64,000 nt of DNA, taken from NCBI RefSeq assembly GCF_001420915.1, contig NZ_CP013021.1, positions 3,313,501-3,377,500 on the forward strand, read 5' to 3'. This DNA is from Agarivorans gilvus. GTDB lineage: Bacteria; Pseudomonadota; Gammaproteobacteria; Enterobacterales; Celerinatantimonadaceae. Shown here piece after piece: positions 1 through 8,182 of this stretch. Positions within the stretch are counted from its first letter, which is position 1, and each line of letters starts with the position of its first letter. The notes under the pieces are model-generated. The model was not told the DNA's origin, did no database searches, and was given only the letters and a program-made list of their open reading frames with translations. The position numbers were made by a program, and so were the translations under genes.

Positions 1-638
1 TTAAATATCAACAGTGGGATTTTTTCTAAGGTAGAGCTATCGATATTCAGTTTATCGAGGTTATACATTACGCCTAAGTCGCTGTCGCTGATGGCAACAT
101 CGAATCTGCCGATACTTAGCATTTTGTAAATTTGCATGCTGCTGGTGGCGGTACTGTCTAAGTTGTTAAATCCGAGTTTGCGCAACCGCTGAACAATGAT
201 GCCTGCATGCCGAGTTCCTACGCGGTCTAAGCGTTTTAAGTCCTCTAGAGTATCGGTTTTTATGTTGCTGTCTTTTCGCTTATAAAAATATACTTCGGTT
301 TCCACCAGAGGGCCTATCCACTTATATTTATCTTCCCTGTCTGGAGTTCTAAATAACGAGAACATCAAGGTATTTGGGCGGGAGGCTAGCACCCGGGTGG
401 TGCGCATGCTGGGTAGTATGTTGATGGGATAGTTGCTATTCATTACCGCCATCATTTGCTGGACTAGTTCAACGGAGAAGCCTTTTAGTTGGCCGTCTTC
501 TTGGTAGTTAAAAGGAGGCCATTGTTCGGTTACCAACAAGATATTTTGTTGGGGTGGGGAGGCAAGGCTGAGGGCGCTAGAGCAAACCAAGATTATTGGT
601 AACAGCAATAGGCGTATTATCGCGACAATTATTTTCAT
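1..638 (-). CDS. Periplasmic amino-acid-type solute-binding protein (SBP_bac_3-like), partial
   Basis: I translated the open minus-strand frame by hand. It runs off the left edge of the window, so the C-terminus is missing. The protein starts with a hydrophobic signal peptide (MKIIVAIIRLLLLPIIL), followed by features typical of family 3 extracellular solute-binding proteins: a WPPFNYQEDG..KGFSVEL segment and a later MRTTRVLASRP..FSLFRTPDRE segment. These proteins bind polar amino acids or related ligands in the periplasm, for an ABC importer or as sensors. No permease gene is visible, and such solitary binding proteins are common in marine gammaproteobacteria. An in-frame ATG at 644 is an alternative start, and neither start has a strong ribosome site. 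The ligand is unknown. Confidence 0.75.
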   Translation of the reverse strand, partial: MKIIVAIIRLLLLPIILVCSSALSLASPPQQNILLVTEQWPPFNYQEDGQLKGFSVELVQQMMAVMNSNYPINILPSMRTTRVLASRPNTLMFSLFRTPDREDKYKWIGPLVETEVYFYKRKDSNIKTDTLEDLKRLDRVGTRHAGIIVQRLRKLGFNNLDSTATSSMQIYKMLSIGRFDVAISDSDLGVMYNLDKLNIDSSTLEKIPLLIF

Positions 639-781
639 AGTCATGGCTTATTGTTTATCTACTTTAACATTTAGTCAAACTACCAAATTAATTATAAGCA
701 AAGTTGTCATTGATGCGAGTCTCAGAATGTTTGGCTAAGCGCAAAGACTAGTAATATAGCTGTCTGGTGGGCTAATTCAGT

Positions 782-1168
782 TTAGTCTTGGTCAACAGGG
801 TAGGGACAATGTTGACAATTGTTGTTGCAGCAGTAGCCGCGTTTAAGGTGATACCAAGCGGTTAATTGTTCGCTCTTTGGGTGGTAGTCGATGTATTCCA
901 GCAAACCTTGCTTGGCTGAACTTTGCGTGCGGTACAAGGCCGCCTTAGCGAGAACTTCTGTATGCGGTTTGCTGGCAATTAATCGTTCTAGTTGAGCCGC
1001 CACTCGTTTGCTTAAACAGCGTTGGCAATAACAAGCCCCACTATTTGAGCTCGAATCCAGTGGTAACAGTGCAGGCATGTCCATGCACCAGCATTGCCGG
1101 TTGGCGCTGCAGCTAAAAGTTATACCGCATTCTGGACAAGTGCGAGAGTGTTGTTGATTGTCTGTCAT
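782..1168 (-). CDS. Cysteine-rich CWC / DUF5522 fusion protein
   Basis: A 128-residue cytoplasmic-looking protein with no signal peptide. The N-terminal half has the cysteine-rich CWC pattern (CPECG, a CxC cluster near residue 27, then CYCQRC near residue 48). The C-terminal end has the RGYCCNNNCQHCPYP signature of DUF5522. The cysteine pairs suggest zinc or another metal, but no function is established. In other bacteria the two parts can be separate small proteins; here they are one chain. A run of GGAG-like bases lies just upstream of the start. Divergent neighbours give no functional clue. Confidence 0.75.
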   Translation of the reverse strand: MTDNQQHSRTCPECGITFSCSANRQCWCMDMPALLPLDSSSNSGACYCQRCLSKRVAAQLERLIASKPHTEVLAKAALYRTQSSAKQGLLEYIDYHPKSEQLTAWYHLKRGYCCNNNCQHCPYPVDQD

Positions 1169-1245
1169 TACTGTTGCCTAAGGAGGAGCGGGTTTGGCTC
1201 TAGCTTAAGTGATATTGGACCAAGCTGCCAACGAGCCGAATAAGC

Positions 1246-2142
1246 TTAGGTCATCGCTTGATGAATTTGTTGGCGAAACCAACTGTGGGCCGGATCGTGA
1301 TGATTACGATGGTGCCAAATTAGCGAATATTCAAAGGTTTCGCTATTAAAGGGCAGTTCAACAATGGCTAAGGGGCGTTGTTGTACCAATAACTGAGCAA
1401 TCTTCTTTGGCAAGGTCAGAATAAAACGTGTTTCACACAGCACTTGAATGGTGGCGTGATAGGACGAGGATTTAAATTGGATCTGACGCTGTAAACCTTG
1501 GCTGTGTAGGTAGTGGTCTATCTGTGAGTTTTTATCTGCCCCTGTTGTGACAATGGCGTGGGGATAGCGACAATAGTCTATGGCACTCGCCTGGCTGTTG
1601 ATTAAATACGGATGTTGTTGGTGCATCAAACATACCAGTTTGTCGGTGCCTAAAGCGCTGGCATGTAGCTCGGTACTGTCTTTGGGAGGCAAGGTCATGC
1701 CTAAATCTACTTCGCCACTATGCAGCAATCGATAAGTGGTGTGATCCCAGTTGCATAGCTCAATGTTTAGTTGAGGTGCTTGTTGGTAAATGTCGCCAAT
1801 CACCTTAGGCAGTAGGTGTTCACTCACGTAGTCGGAAGTAGCAATGGTAAAGGTGCGCTGACAAAGGCTGGGTTCAAAACTTTGTTGATGTAATAGACTT
1901 TCTACAGCATCCAATAATGGAGCAACTTGGGCTTTCAACTCTAGGCCTTTGGGGGTGGCTTGCAAGCTACCTTGAACTCTTACCAATAGCGGATCACCAA
2001 ATACTTCGCGCAATTTGGCTAGGTGTTTGCTCATGGCCGATTGGCTTAAATGCATTTTTTCAGCGGCCCGAGTAACGTTTTGCTCCTGCAATAAATAGTA
2101 GAGGGCGCTGAGTAGATTTAGGTTGATTTTTCCCAGTTGCAT
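1246..2142 (-). CDS. LysR-family transcriptional regulator
   Basis: A 298-residue protein of normal LysR length. Residues about 6-65 form the winged helix-turn-helix (NVTRAAEKMHLSQSAMSKHL and then FGDPLLVR), and residues about 90-295 resemble the periplasmic-binding-protein-like effector domain. It would act as a cytoplasmic DNA-binding tetramer responding to a small ligand. The chemotaxis receptor at 2453 is divergent across a 310-bp gap, so the usual rule that a LysR controls its divergent neighbour would make that receptor a candidate target. This is inference only. The effector cannot be read from sequence. Confidence 0.9.
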   Translation of the reverse strand: MQLGKINLNLLSALYYLLQEQNVTRAAEKMHLSQSAMSKHLAKLREVFGDPLLVRVQGSLQATPKGLELKAQVAPLLDAVESLLHQQSFEPSLCQRTFTIATSDYVSEHLLPKVIGDIYQQAPQLNIELCNWDHTTYRLLHSGEVDLGMTLPPKDSTELHASALGTDKLVCLMHQQHPYLINSQASAIDYCRYPHAIVTTGADKNSQIDHYLHSQGLQRQIQFKSSSYHATIQVLCETRFILTLPKKIAQLLVQQRPLAIVELPFNSETFEYSLIWHHRNHHDPAHSWFRQQIHQAMT

Positions 2143-2452
2143 AATGTGCTCGTGTGTAGACTTGTGCTTAGCTTACTTGGCTGTGAGCGCGCTGTATAGT
2201 TTGAATATCTCCGCTATTGATAAGTGTATGATTTAAATTTGCTTTATGGGCATTTATAACGTTTTCTCGTGGCCAAATGTAGATATTTCTTCATCTTGAT
2301 TCATCCGCTTTTGATAAGTTTCGCTTAGCTCTCGAAAGTGAATTTTGGTAATGGTAAAACAAAAAAAAGTAATCTTTTGCTAATTTGCTGTGCCGCTATG
2401 ATGAAATCGCTTACACAAGGTTTAATCAAGATGGACTTAAGGCGAAATAGCA
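2143..2452. other. Divergent intergenic region between LysR gene and chemotaxis receptor
   Basis: This 310-bp AT-rich stretch has no convincing gene. It must hold the promoters of both divergent genes. An AAGG-type ribosome site lies about 10 bases before the receptor start. I looked for a flagellar sigma-28 promoter (TAAAGTTT, 11 bases, GCCGATAA). I found only partial matches, such as GCCGCTAT near 2392, with the wrong spacing. Confidence 0.5.
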
Positions 2453-4483
2453 ATGCTTTCATATAAAAAATTATCTATTACTCAATTGATATTCGGCACA
2501 TTTTCCTTGTTATGTTTGGTATTGCTGGTGATGGGGTTAGTGGCGTGGAAGCAAATGCAGAAAGCCGAAGCCACCATGGCCGATGTGACCGAGCAAGCTT
2601 TTCCTTTAATGGAGCACGCTAGCCAGCTATCGCGCAGTTTAACCGCGGTGGAGCGAGTACTCAATAATGCGATTCAAGAGCGCGATTTGCAGCGAGTTGA
2701 AACTTGGCTTGCCAGTTATCAGCAACGAGTACAGGAATATCAACAAACCGAAGCCGAAATGGCCACCTGGTTAAGCAATAATGGCGTAAAAAGCGAGCGT
2801 TTTTCGCTAGTTCAGCAACAAAACCAGTTGTTATTTCAGGATGCAGAAAAGCTTTTAGATCTGCATCAACTGGTTTTAGAAAGCGACAAGGTTTTAGCCG
2901 AGCGTACTGCAAGCTTTCAAGGTATTTCTTTGCGAATTAACCTGTTGTTGGGGCAGCTATTTGATGAAGACGACCCTAGCGTACTTCGGCTAATGTTAGA
3001 GGCAGTGGGTAACGATTTATCGACTATGCAGGTTGCCACGATTAACGTACTTAATTCTAGCGATCCCAATCAAGTCGCCGACGTGATTAAGAGTAATCGC
3101 GAAATGAAAGAGTATGTCAATGAAGACTTTAGTGAGTTTGCTCAAGCTAAGGAATTAGTGGGAGGCAAAAATAGCAATAAGGGCGAGCATGAGCTGGTGG
3201 CTCAGGTTCCATGGTTAGTTAATGAAGTCACCAGTGATGGGGGCTTATTGGGGGAATACCAGCGTCATTTAACAACTTTGCAGCAATTAATGGCACTGAA
3301 GGAAGCGATTACCGAGCAATTGCAAACAGTGAATAATAACCTGAATCAACTGACCCAAGAGAGTCAACAGTCCACGGGGCAGCAAATTACCCAAGCTTCG
3401 GCTAGCATTTTGACGATGATCAGCAGCGGTGCAGTGGTGATTCCTCTTAGTATTATTTTTTGTTTCGTGATGGGCTTGAGCATTCAACGTTTGATTAAGG
3501 CGCCACTGAAACAGCTTATCATTACGTTAAAACGTTTGGCTGAAGGTGATTTAAGCCAACCTTGCCAATATCAAAGTGGTAACGAATTTGGCATGTTGAG
3601 CAAACAACTTAATCAGGTTATTGCCCAGCAACGCAATACTGTGACTATGTTGCGTAATAAGAGCGAAACCTTGGGGCAAGCCTCGTCGGTTAATCGCCAG
3701 CACGGTAAAGACATTATGAAGCAGTTGGACGAACAGCGTAGTCAATGTATTACGGTATCGGCAGCGATGACAGAGATGGAACAGGCGATTCAAGATGTAG
3801 CCCGTCGCGCCGAATCGGCCGCTCAAGGCATGCGTGATATAAGCAATACCACTCAAGATGGTGTGCAGTTGGCAGAGCAAGCACTTGCGAATAACCAAAG
3901 TCTTTCCGCCAACATTGCCAGCTCTACCGAGCGAGTGAAAAGTGTGAGTGAAAGTAGCAAGGCGATCTTTAGCATATTAGAAGTGATTGACGGCATTACT
4001 CAGCAAACTAACTTGCTGGCGTTAAATGCAGCCATTGAAGCGGCGCGAGCCGGTGAGCAGGGACGTGGTTTTGCGGTAGTAGCGGACGAAGTTCGCCAGT
4101 TGGCTCAGCGTACTGCATCATCCACCACAGAAATTCAAAATATGATTGGTGGCTTGCAACAAGACACCGAACTGGCAGTGAATGAGATTGAGCAGTGTAA
4201 CCATAGCATGCAGTTGAACGCAGAAAATGTGCGCGCGATTAACCAGCAAATTGTTGAAATTAACCAGCACATCGAGCGCTTGTCTTTATTGAATGAAGAG
4301 ATCAGCGTGGCAACCAGTCAACAGCAGACCACCAGTGAAGATGTTTCTTGCAGTATGGAGACCATATCTACTGCGGCGCAGAATAACTTAGCGGTGGTGA
4401 CCGAGCTCAACCGATTAAGTGATGACTTAGAGTCGGTGGCTCAAGAGCAGGTTAACTTGGTTAACGGCTTTAAATTTGCCTAA
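2453..4483 (+). CDS. Methyl-accepting chemotaxis protein
   Basis: A 676-residue transmembrane chemoreceptor. One membrane helix lies at about residues 8-30, followed by a long, mostly helical periplasmic sensing region (about 31-318). A second helix lies at about 320-343, then a HAMP linker (about 345-400) and a cytoplasmic coiled coil. The conserved signalling tip is intact (IDGITQQTNLLALNAAIEAA, then RAGEQGRGFAVVADEVRQLA). It would bind CheW/CheA and bias flagellar rotation. The ligand is unknown; the large helical periplasmic domain suggests a bimodular four-helix sensor. No CheR-binding pentapeptide is seen at the C-terminus. It stands alone, not in a che operon, and ends at a strong palindrome. 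Confidence 0.95.
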   Translation: MLSYKKLSITQLIFGTFSLLCLVLLVMGLVAWKQMQKAEATMADVTEQAFPLMEHASQLSRSLTAVERVLNNAIQERDLQRVETWLASYQQRVQEYQQTEAEMATWLSNNGVKSERFSLVQQQNQLLFQDAEKLLDLHQLVLESDKVLAERTASFQGISLRINLLLGQLFDEDDPSVLRLMLEAVGNDLSTMQVATINVLNSSDPNQVADVIKSNREMKEYVNEDFSEFAQAKELVGGKNSNKGEHELVAQVPWLVNEVTSDGGLLGEYQRHLTTLQQLMALKEAITEQLQTVNNNLNQLTQESQQSTGQQITQASASILTMISSGAVVIPLSIIFCFVMGLSIQRLIKAPLKQLIITLKRLAEGDLSQPCQYQSGNEFGMLSKQLNQVIAQQRNTVTMLRNKSETLGQASSVNRQHGKDIMKQLDEQRSQCITVSAAMTEMEQAIQDVARRAESAAQGMRDISNTTQDGVQLAEQALANNQSLSANIASSTERVKSVSESSKAIFSILEVIDGITQQTNLLALNAAIEAARAGEQGRGFAVVADEVRQLAQRTASSTTEIQNMIGGLQQDTELAVNEIEQCNHSMQLNAENVRAINQQIVEINQHIERLSLLNEEISVATSQQQTTSEDVSCSMETISTAAQNNLAVVTELNRLSDDLESVAQEQVNLVNGFKFA

Positions 4484-4510
4484 AGCCTTGGTTAAATCGT
4501 ACAACCATAC

Positions 4511-4536
4511 AACGCCACCCTAGGGTGGCGTTGTTG
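4511..4536. terminator. Palindromic terminator between convergent chemoreceptor and dsbD genes
   Basis: A perfect 10-bp inverted repeat (AACGCCACCC / GGGTGGCGTT) with a 2-base loop lies between the two convergent stop codons, followed by a T-rich stretch on the plus strand. It probably serves the chemoreceptor gene and possibly dsbD too. Confidence 0.6.
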
Positions 4537-4539
4537 CTG

Positions 4540-6324
4540 TTATAAACCGTTAAGCAGTAAATGAGCGTTAAAGGCTTCGGCATTCATAAAGCCGGTAATC
4601 CGCGCTTGCTGCAGTTCTTCACCTTGCTGGTCAAATAGCAGTAAGGTGGGCAGCCCTAATACCTGATAATGACTAAGCAACTTAATCGCGGTAGCGTTTG
4701 TTTGGGTGACATCGGCTTGAATCAGTACCATTTGTTGTAACTTAGCGGCCACTTCAGGTGCCTGAAAGGTTTCTTTTTCAAAGGCCTTACAAGCGGTACA
4801 CCAATCTGCGTAGAAGTCGACTAAGGCGGGTTTCCCTTGGGCGGCAGCCAATGCCAATTGTTGTTGCATTTGCTCTAGGTTGGCGACTTGAATAAATTCT
4901 CCCTGAGCTTGCTGGGCCGGCGGATTTAACCACGGTAGCGCAGCCCAAGCCAAGCTTATAGCCATCACGGCAAGCAGTAGCAACTGGCGTAGCGTTTGCC
5001 ATGCGCTTAATTGGCTGAGGCGGTTTTGGTGATAGTAGTAGCCAGCGCTGCCTAGGATTAAGGCTAGCCAAAGCAGGCGAATTACCGACTCGGCCAAGAA
5101 GCGCTCTAGCATCACAATGGCGACGGCCAATAACATTATCCCGAAAAAGCTTTTTATATGCACCATCCACATGCCAGCCTTGGGTAAGAGTTTGCCACCA
5201 CTGGCACCTAGTATAAGTAAAGGAAGCCCCATGCCTAGACTGAGGCTGTATAAGGTTAGGCCGCCCAATGCTAGGTCGCCACTTTGCGCCACATAGATAA
5301 GCACCCCAGACAAGGGGGCTGCGGTGCAGGGCGAGGCCACTAGGCCGGAAATCATCCCCATAATGGCCGCACCAGAGACCGAGCCAGCTTGCTGGTTATT
5401 GCTCAAATTATTGAGTTTTTGCTGCAGGCTATTAGGGAGCTGTAGGTTATATAAGCCAAACATCGACAGGGCTAGGGCCACAAACAAGAGTGCTAAGCTG
5501 CCTAAAATTGCCGGATGCTGTAAGGCCGCCTGAAATTGTAAACCGGCACTAGCCACTACTAATCCCAAGGCGCTAAACGTCACTGCCATACCTTGCACAT
5601 AGGCTAGAGATAAAGCAAACGCGCGTTTTCCGCTAAGTTGTTGGCCTGCTCCTACGATAATACCGGTGAGGATCGGGTACATGGGAAACACGCAGGGAGT
5701 AAATGCTAAACCCAGCCCTAGGACAAAAAATAGTAGTATGTTTAGCCATAGTTGATTATTGGTTAGCCGTTCGGCCAATACCCACTGCTGACTGCTGGGA
5801 ATCGGCTGTTGCTGGGGCGCGAGTGTTGCTGGCTCTTCAGGCTCGGCGGCGGCTTGCTCTACTGTTGTACTAAGGTAGACCGGCTTTTGCTGAGGGGGAT
5901 AACACAAACCCGCCTTGGCGCAACCTTGATAGCTGACTTGAATATCACTGGCCTGTGTGAGTTGTTGCAGCGGCACGCTAAACGACACATCTTGAGGATA
6001 GATTTGCACTTCACCAAAATAAGGGTCGTTGTAGCCAATGCTTGGCGGTAAATATTGGGTTAGCTCCAGCTCTTGGCCATCAAGCTTGAGTTGCATCTGT
6101 GCTTGATACAAATAGTAATCGGCTGCCACCCGCCAACTCAAATGCAAAGCACCATCTTGTTCAAGGAAGTTGAATTCGAAAGCCTGATCGACGGGTAAGA
6201 ATTGCTCCGAATTGCTACTGGGTTGGTTGCTATTTAGTCCAGGCAATTGCTCCAATAGGTTGTTTGCAAATACCGACAGGCTCCAACTGAGCGCGAATAC
6301 TACAGTAAAAAATCGTTTAGCCAT
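4540..6324 (-). CDS. dsbD: Thiol:disulfide interchange protein DsbD
   Basis: A 594-residue inner-membrane protein that carries electrons from cytoplasmic thioredoxin to periplasmic DsbC/DsbE-type proteins. All three redox modules are present. The N-terminal periplasmic domain follows a signal peptide, with C135 and C141 in GCAKAGLCYPP. The central eight-helix domain has C211 (TPCVFPMYP) and C333 (ASPCTAAPL). The C-terminal thioredoxin domain has ADWCTACK (C509, C512). Length and order match the family. Its start overlaps the end of cutA by 25 bp, the same cutA-dsbD arrangement found in enterobacteria, implying co-transcription. Confidence 0.97.
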   Translation of the reverse strand: MAKRFFTVVFALSWSLSVFANNLLEQLPGLNSNQPSSNSEQFLPVDQAFEFNFLEQDGALHLSWRVAADYYLYQAQMQLKLDGQELELTQYLPPSIGYNDPYFGEVQIYPQDVSFSVPLQQLTQASDIQVSYQGCAKAGLCYPPQQKPVYLSTTVEQAAAEPEEPATLAPQQQPIPSSQQWVLAERLTNNQLWLNILLFFVLGLGLAFTPCVFPMYPILTGIIVGAGQQLSGKRAFALSLAYVQGMAVTFSALGLVVASAGLQFQAALQHPAILGSLALLFVALALSMFGLYNLQLPNSLQQKLNNLSNNQQAGSVSGAAIMGMISGLVASPCTAAPLSGVLIYVAQSGDLALGGLTLYSLSLGMGLPLLILGASGGKLLPKAGMWMVHIKSFFGIMLLAVAIVMLERFLAESVIRLLWLALILGSAGYYYHQNRLSQLSAWQTLRQLLLLAVMAISLAWAALPWLNPPAQQAQGEFIQVANLEQMQQQLALAAAQGKPALVDFYADWCTACKAFEKETFQAPEVAAKLQQMVLIQADVTQTNATAIKLLSHYQVLGLPTLLLFDQQGEELQQARITGFMNAEAFNAHLLLNGL

Positions 6325-6620
6325 TTCAGGTAGTCACTCGCTCCTTGTTCTATAGGTAGTGCGATAAATTCAGGGCAGTCATATGGGTGCTGCTGCTTAA
6401 AATCACATTGTAAAGCATGTAAATTGCGCAAATTGGTTTTAATTTGCAACTGTACCTCGTTGCAGGACTCTATTTTTCCTTGCCAACAATAGATAGACCT
6501 GAGCTGCGGCAAAATACTAACACAGGCCGCCAGTTTTTTAATCACTACTTGTTGGGCAAACTGTTCGGCAGAATCTAAATCACTAAAGGTGGTGAGGACT
6601 AAATAACAGGCGTTTTGCAT
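6300..6620 (-). CDS. cutA: Divalent-cation tolerance protein CutA
   Basis: A 106-residue protein of standard CutA length: an N-terminal LVLTTFSDLDSAEQFAQ strand-helix, a LAACVSILPQLRSIYCWQGKI core and an LQIKTNLRNLHAL segment. CutA forms very stable trimers. It was named for copper sensitivity, but its biochemical role is unsettled. It is upstream of and overlaps dsbD, so the two are probably one transcript. The ribosome site (AAGGAGAT) directly before the ATG at 6620 supports this start. Confidence 0.95.
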   Translation of the reverse strand: MQNACYLVLTTFSDLDSAEQFAQQVVIKKLAACVSILPQLRSIYCWQGKIESCNEVQLQIKTNLRNLHALQCDFKQQHPYDCPEFIALPIEQGASDYLKWLNDFLL

Positions 6621-6798
6621 GAGTATCTCCTTATTACTGCGGCTAGAGTTCAGTGTAGAAAGTCTGGCTAAAACTGCGAGCCAAAAGCTTTTTACCTATA
6701 TTGACTAAGCCCTTTAAATTTGCACCCTGTGCCCCCATCTTTTAGGCTTAAGCGAGAAGCTGTACAGTTGCTTCTTCACGACCAAGAGGAACTACGCC

Positions 6799-7281
6799 TT
6801 GTTTTTATATATATTTTTGTTGTTTGCAGGCCTGTCGTACGCCGAGATCTATGTGTTGATCCAAGTTGGCAGCCAAGTCGGCGCACTAAGCGCGATTGCC
6901 CTAACGATTCTGACCGCATTAGTTGGCGCATCTTTAGTGCGCAGCCAGGGCTTGCAAACGGCCTTTGAAGCTCGCTCGGCAATGGAGCGGGGAGAAACAC
7001 CGGCGCAGCAAATGATTGAAGGATTAATGCTAGTGGTGGCAGGAGCCATGCTGGTAATGCCGGGCTTTATTACCGACTTTTTCGGATTACTGATCTTACT
7101 GCCACCACTACGCGCCTTGCTGGCCGCAAAAGTGCTTAAGTCGCAGGCTTTAAAAATGCAATCGGTACGTTTTCAAACCCGTGGCCAAGGGCAAGTAAAA
7201 GATGCCAATCCGCCTAAACATGATGATGATACTCAGTCGGGTAAAACCATAGAAGGTGAGTTTGAAAGGAAAGATGATTAA
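6799..7281 (+). CDS. fxsA: FxsA family membrane protein
   Basis: A 160-residue polytopic membrane protein. The start is a TTG preceded by a strong AAGAGGA ribosome site at 6784-6790. Hydrophobic segments lie at about residues 1-20, 28-47 and 75-105, with the family hallmark GETPAQQMIEG..MLVVAGAMLVMPGF in the middle. The tail is charged and cytoplasmic. In E. coli, FxsA overproduction relieves F-plasmid exclusion of phage T7; its ordinary role is unclear. It lies just before groESL, as in many gammaproteobacteria, but has its own terminator. Confidence 0.93.
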   Translation: MFLYIFLLFAGLSYAEIYVLIQVGSQVGALSAIALTILTALVGASLVRSQGLQTAFEARSAMERGETPAQQMIEGLMLVVAGAMLVMPGFITDFFGLLILLPPLRALLAAKVLKSQALKMQSVRFQTRGQGQVKDANPPKHDDDTQSGKTIEGEFERKDD

Positions 7282-7312
7282 AAAAGAAGGGCGTTTCGCC
7301 CTTCTTTTTTTC
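7281..7312 (+). terminator. Intrinsic terminator after fxsA
   Basis: The GC-rich stem AAAGAAGGGCG / CGCCCTTCTTT has a 3-base loop and is followed by a T run. It begins at the fxsA stop codon. The reverse strand also has a T run, so it may serve the small minus-strand gene at 7326 as well. Confidence 0.9.
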
Positions 7313-7325
7313 TTGGTATACGAGC

Positions 7326-7508
7326 TTAGTGCTTGTTAGTCACCACACGAGGATTAGACCCCAAGGTGGTGGATAAGAAAAGATCAAACTCTTCAGAATG
7401 AAGGTGTGCCTCTGCTTCTTCTACGCTGCCATTAAAAGGTAGGTAGACAGTTTTTTCTTTGCTTAAAAGACCGCTCAAACGCTCAAATGCAATATAAATT
7501 TGTTGCAT
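7326..7508 (-). CDS. Small protein of unknown function (60 aa)
   Basis: A short acidic open frame (IYIAFERLSGLLSKEKTV near the N-terminus) with a good ribosome site, GGGAGAA, about 8 bases before its ATG. That is the main reason to believe it. It has no membrane segment or recognisable motif. It lies between the fxsA terminator and the groES promoter, reading away from groES. I do not recognise the family, and it could be lineage-specific. Confidence 0.55.
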   Translation of the reverse strand: MQQIYIAFERLSGLLSKEKTVYLPFNGSVEEAEAHLHSEEFDLFLSTTLGSNPRVVTNKH

Positions 7509-7730
7509 GGTTTAATTCTCCCACTGTAACGCTAGACTGGCGCAGCTACTTGTTGCTTATATGTTGCAAGTTTGTTGCTATCTTCATCTAGTACGACCAG
7601 TGTTTGTGATCCTGCTCAAAATTTTGTCGCGTTTCAAGTGTTTTTTGTAAAATTTGCTACTGAAAATGTTTTCAAGTTGATGTGGGTGAAATTTTTGAGA
7701 CAAAAAACCAAAAAAAAATGCCATTTAGCC

Positions 7731-7758
7731 CTTGTGTGAAGATTTAACGCCCCCATCT
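7731..7758 (+). promoter_or_regulatory. Heat-shock (sigma-32-type) promoter of groES-groEL
   Basis: A CCCCATCT element at 7751-7758 matches the sigma-32 -10 consensus (CCCCATNT). A CTTGTGT element at 7731-7737, 13 bases upstream, partly matches the -35 (CTTGAAA). It lies about 80 bp before groES. No CIRCE inverted repeat is present, so regulation is probably of the E. coli sigma-32 type. The 7509-7730 stretch upstream is AT-rich with no other feature seen. Confidence 0.7.
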
Positions 7759-7840
7759 TATTTTCAACATTAAAGCTTTGTAGCCCTTGGCTACATATTT
7801 TCAGACAAAACACGATTGTTTTATTTAAGGAGAGATAGCA

Positions 7841-8131
7841 ATGAACATCCGTCCGTTGCATGACCGCGTTATCATCAAACGTAAAGACCAAGAAAGCAAA
7901 TCAGCTGGTGGCATCGTGCTAACTGGCTCAGCTGCTGAAAAATCGACTCGTGGCGAAGTGCTAGCCGTAGGTAAAGGTCGTCTACTTGACAATGGTGAAG
8001 TCCAAGCCCTAGACGTGAAAGTAGGTGACACCGTTGTATTCAACGAAGGTTACGGCGTTAAAACTGAAAAAGTTGATGGCGAAGAAGTACTGATTATGTC
8101 TGAGTCAGACATTCTCGCGATTGTAGAATAA
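7841..8131 (+). CDS. groES: Co-chaperonin GroES
   Basis: The 96-residue GroES heptamer subunit that caps GroEL and encloses folding substrates. MNIRPLHDRVIIKR at the N-terminus, the mobile loop KSAGGIVLTGSAAEKS (about residues 20-35) and the EGYGVKTEKVDGEEVLI strand are all canonical. AAGGAGAG precedes the ATG. groEL follows 51 bp downstream in the same operon under the heat-shock promoter. Confidence 0.99.
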   Translation: MNIRPLHDRVIIKRKDQESKSAGGIVLTGSAAEKSTRGEVLAVGKGRLLDNGEVQALDVKVGDTVVFNEGYGVKTEKVDGEEVLIMSESDILAIVE

Positions 8132-8182
8132 TCTCCCTTTTTTCTCGTTAAGAAAAAGCTGAACAAATTTAGGAAATAAATC

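Noticed and set aside
2380..2412. Flagellar sigma-28 promoter for the chemoreceptor
   Set aside because: GCCGCTAT resembles the -10 element, but no TAAAGTTT-like -35 lies at the required 11-base spacing.
7509..7840. CIRCE element before groES
   Set aside because: I found no TTAGCACTC-N9-GAGTGCTAA inverted repeat; the region fits sigma-32 control instead.
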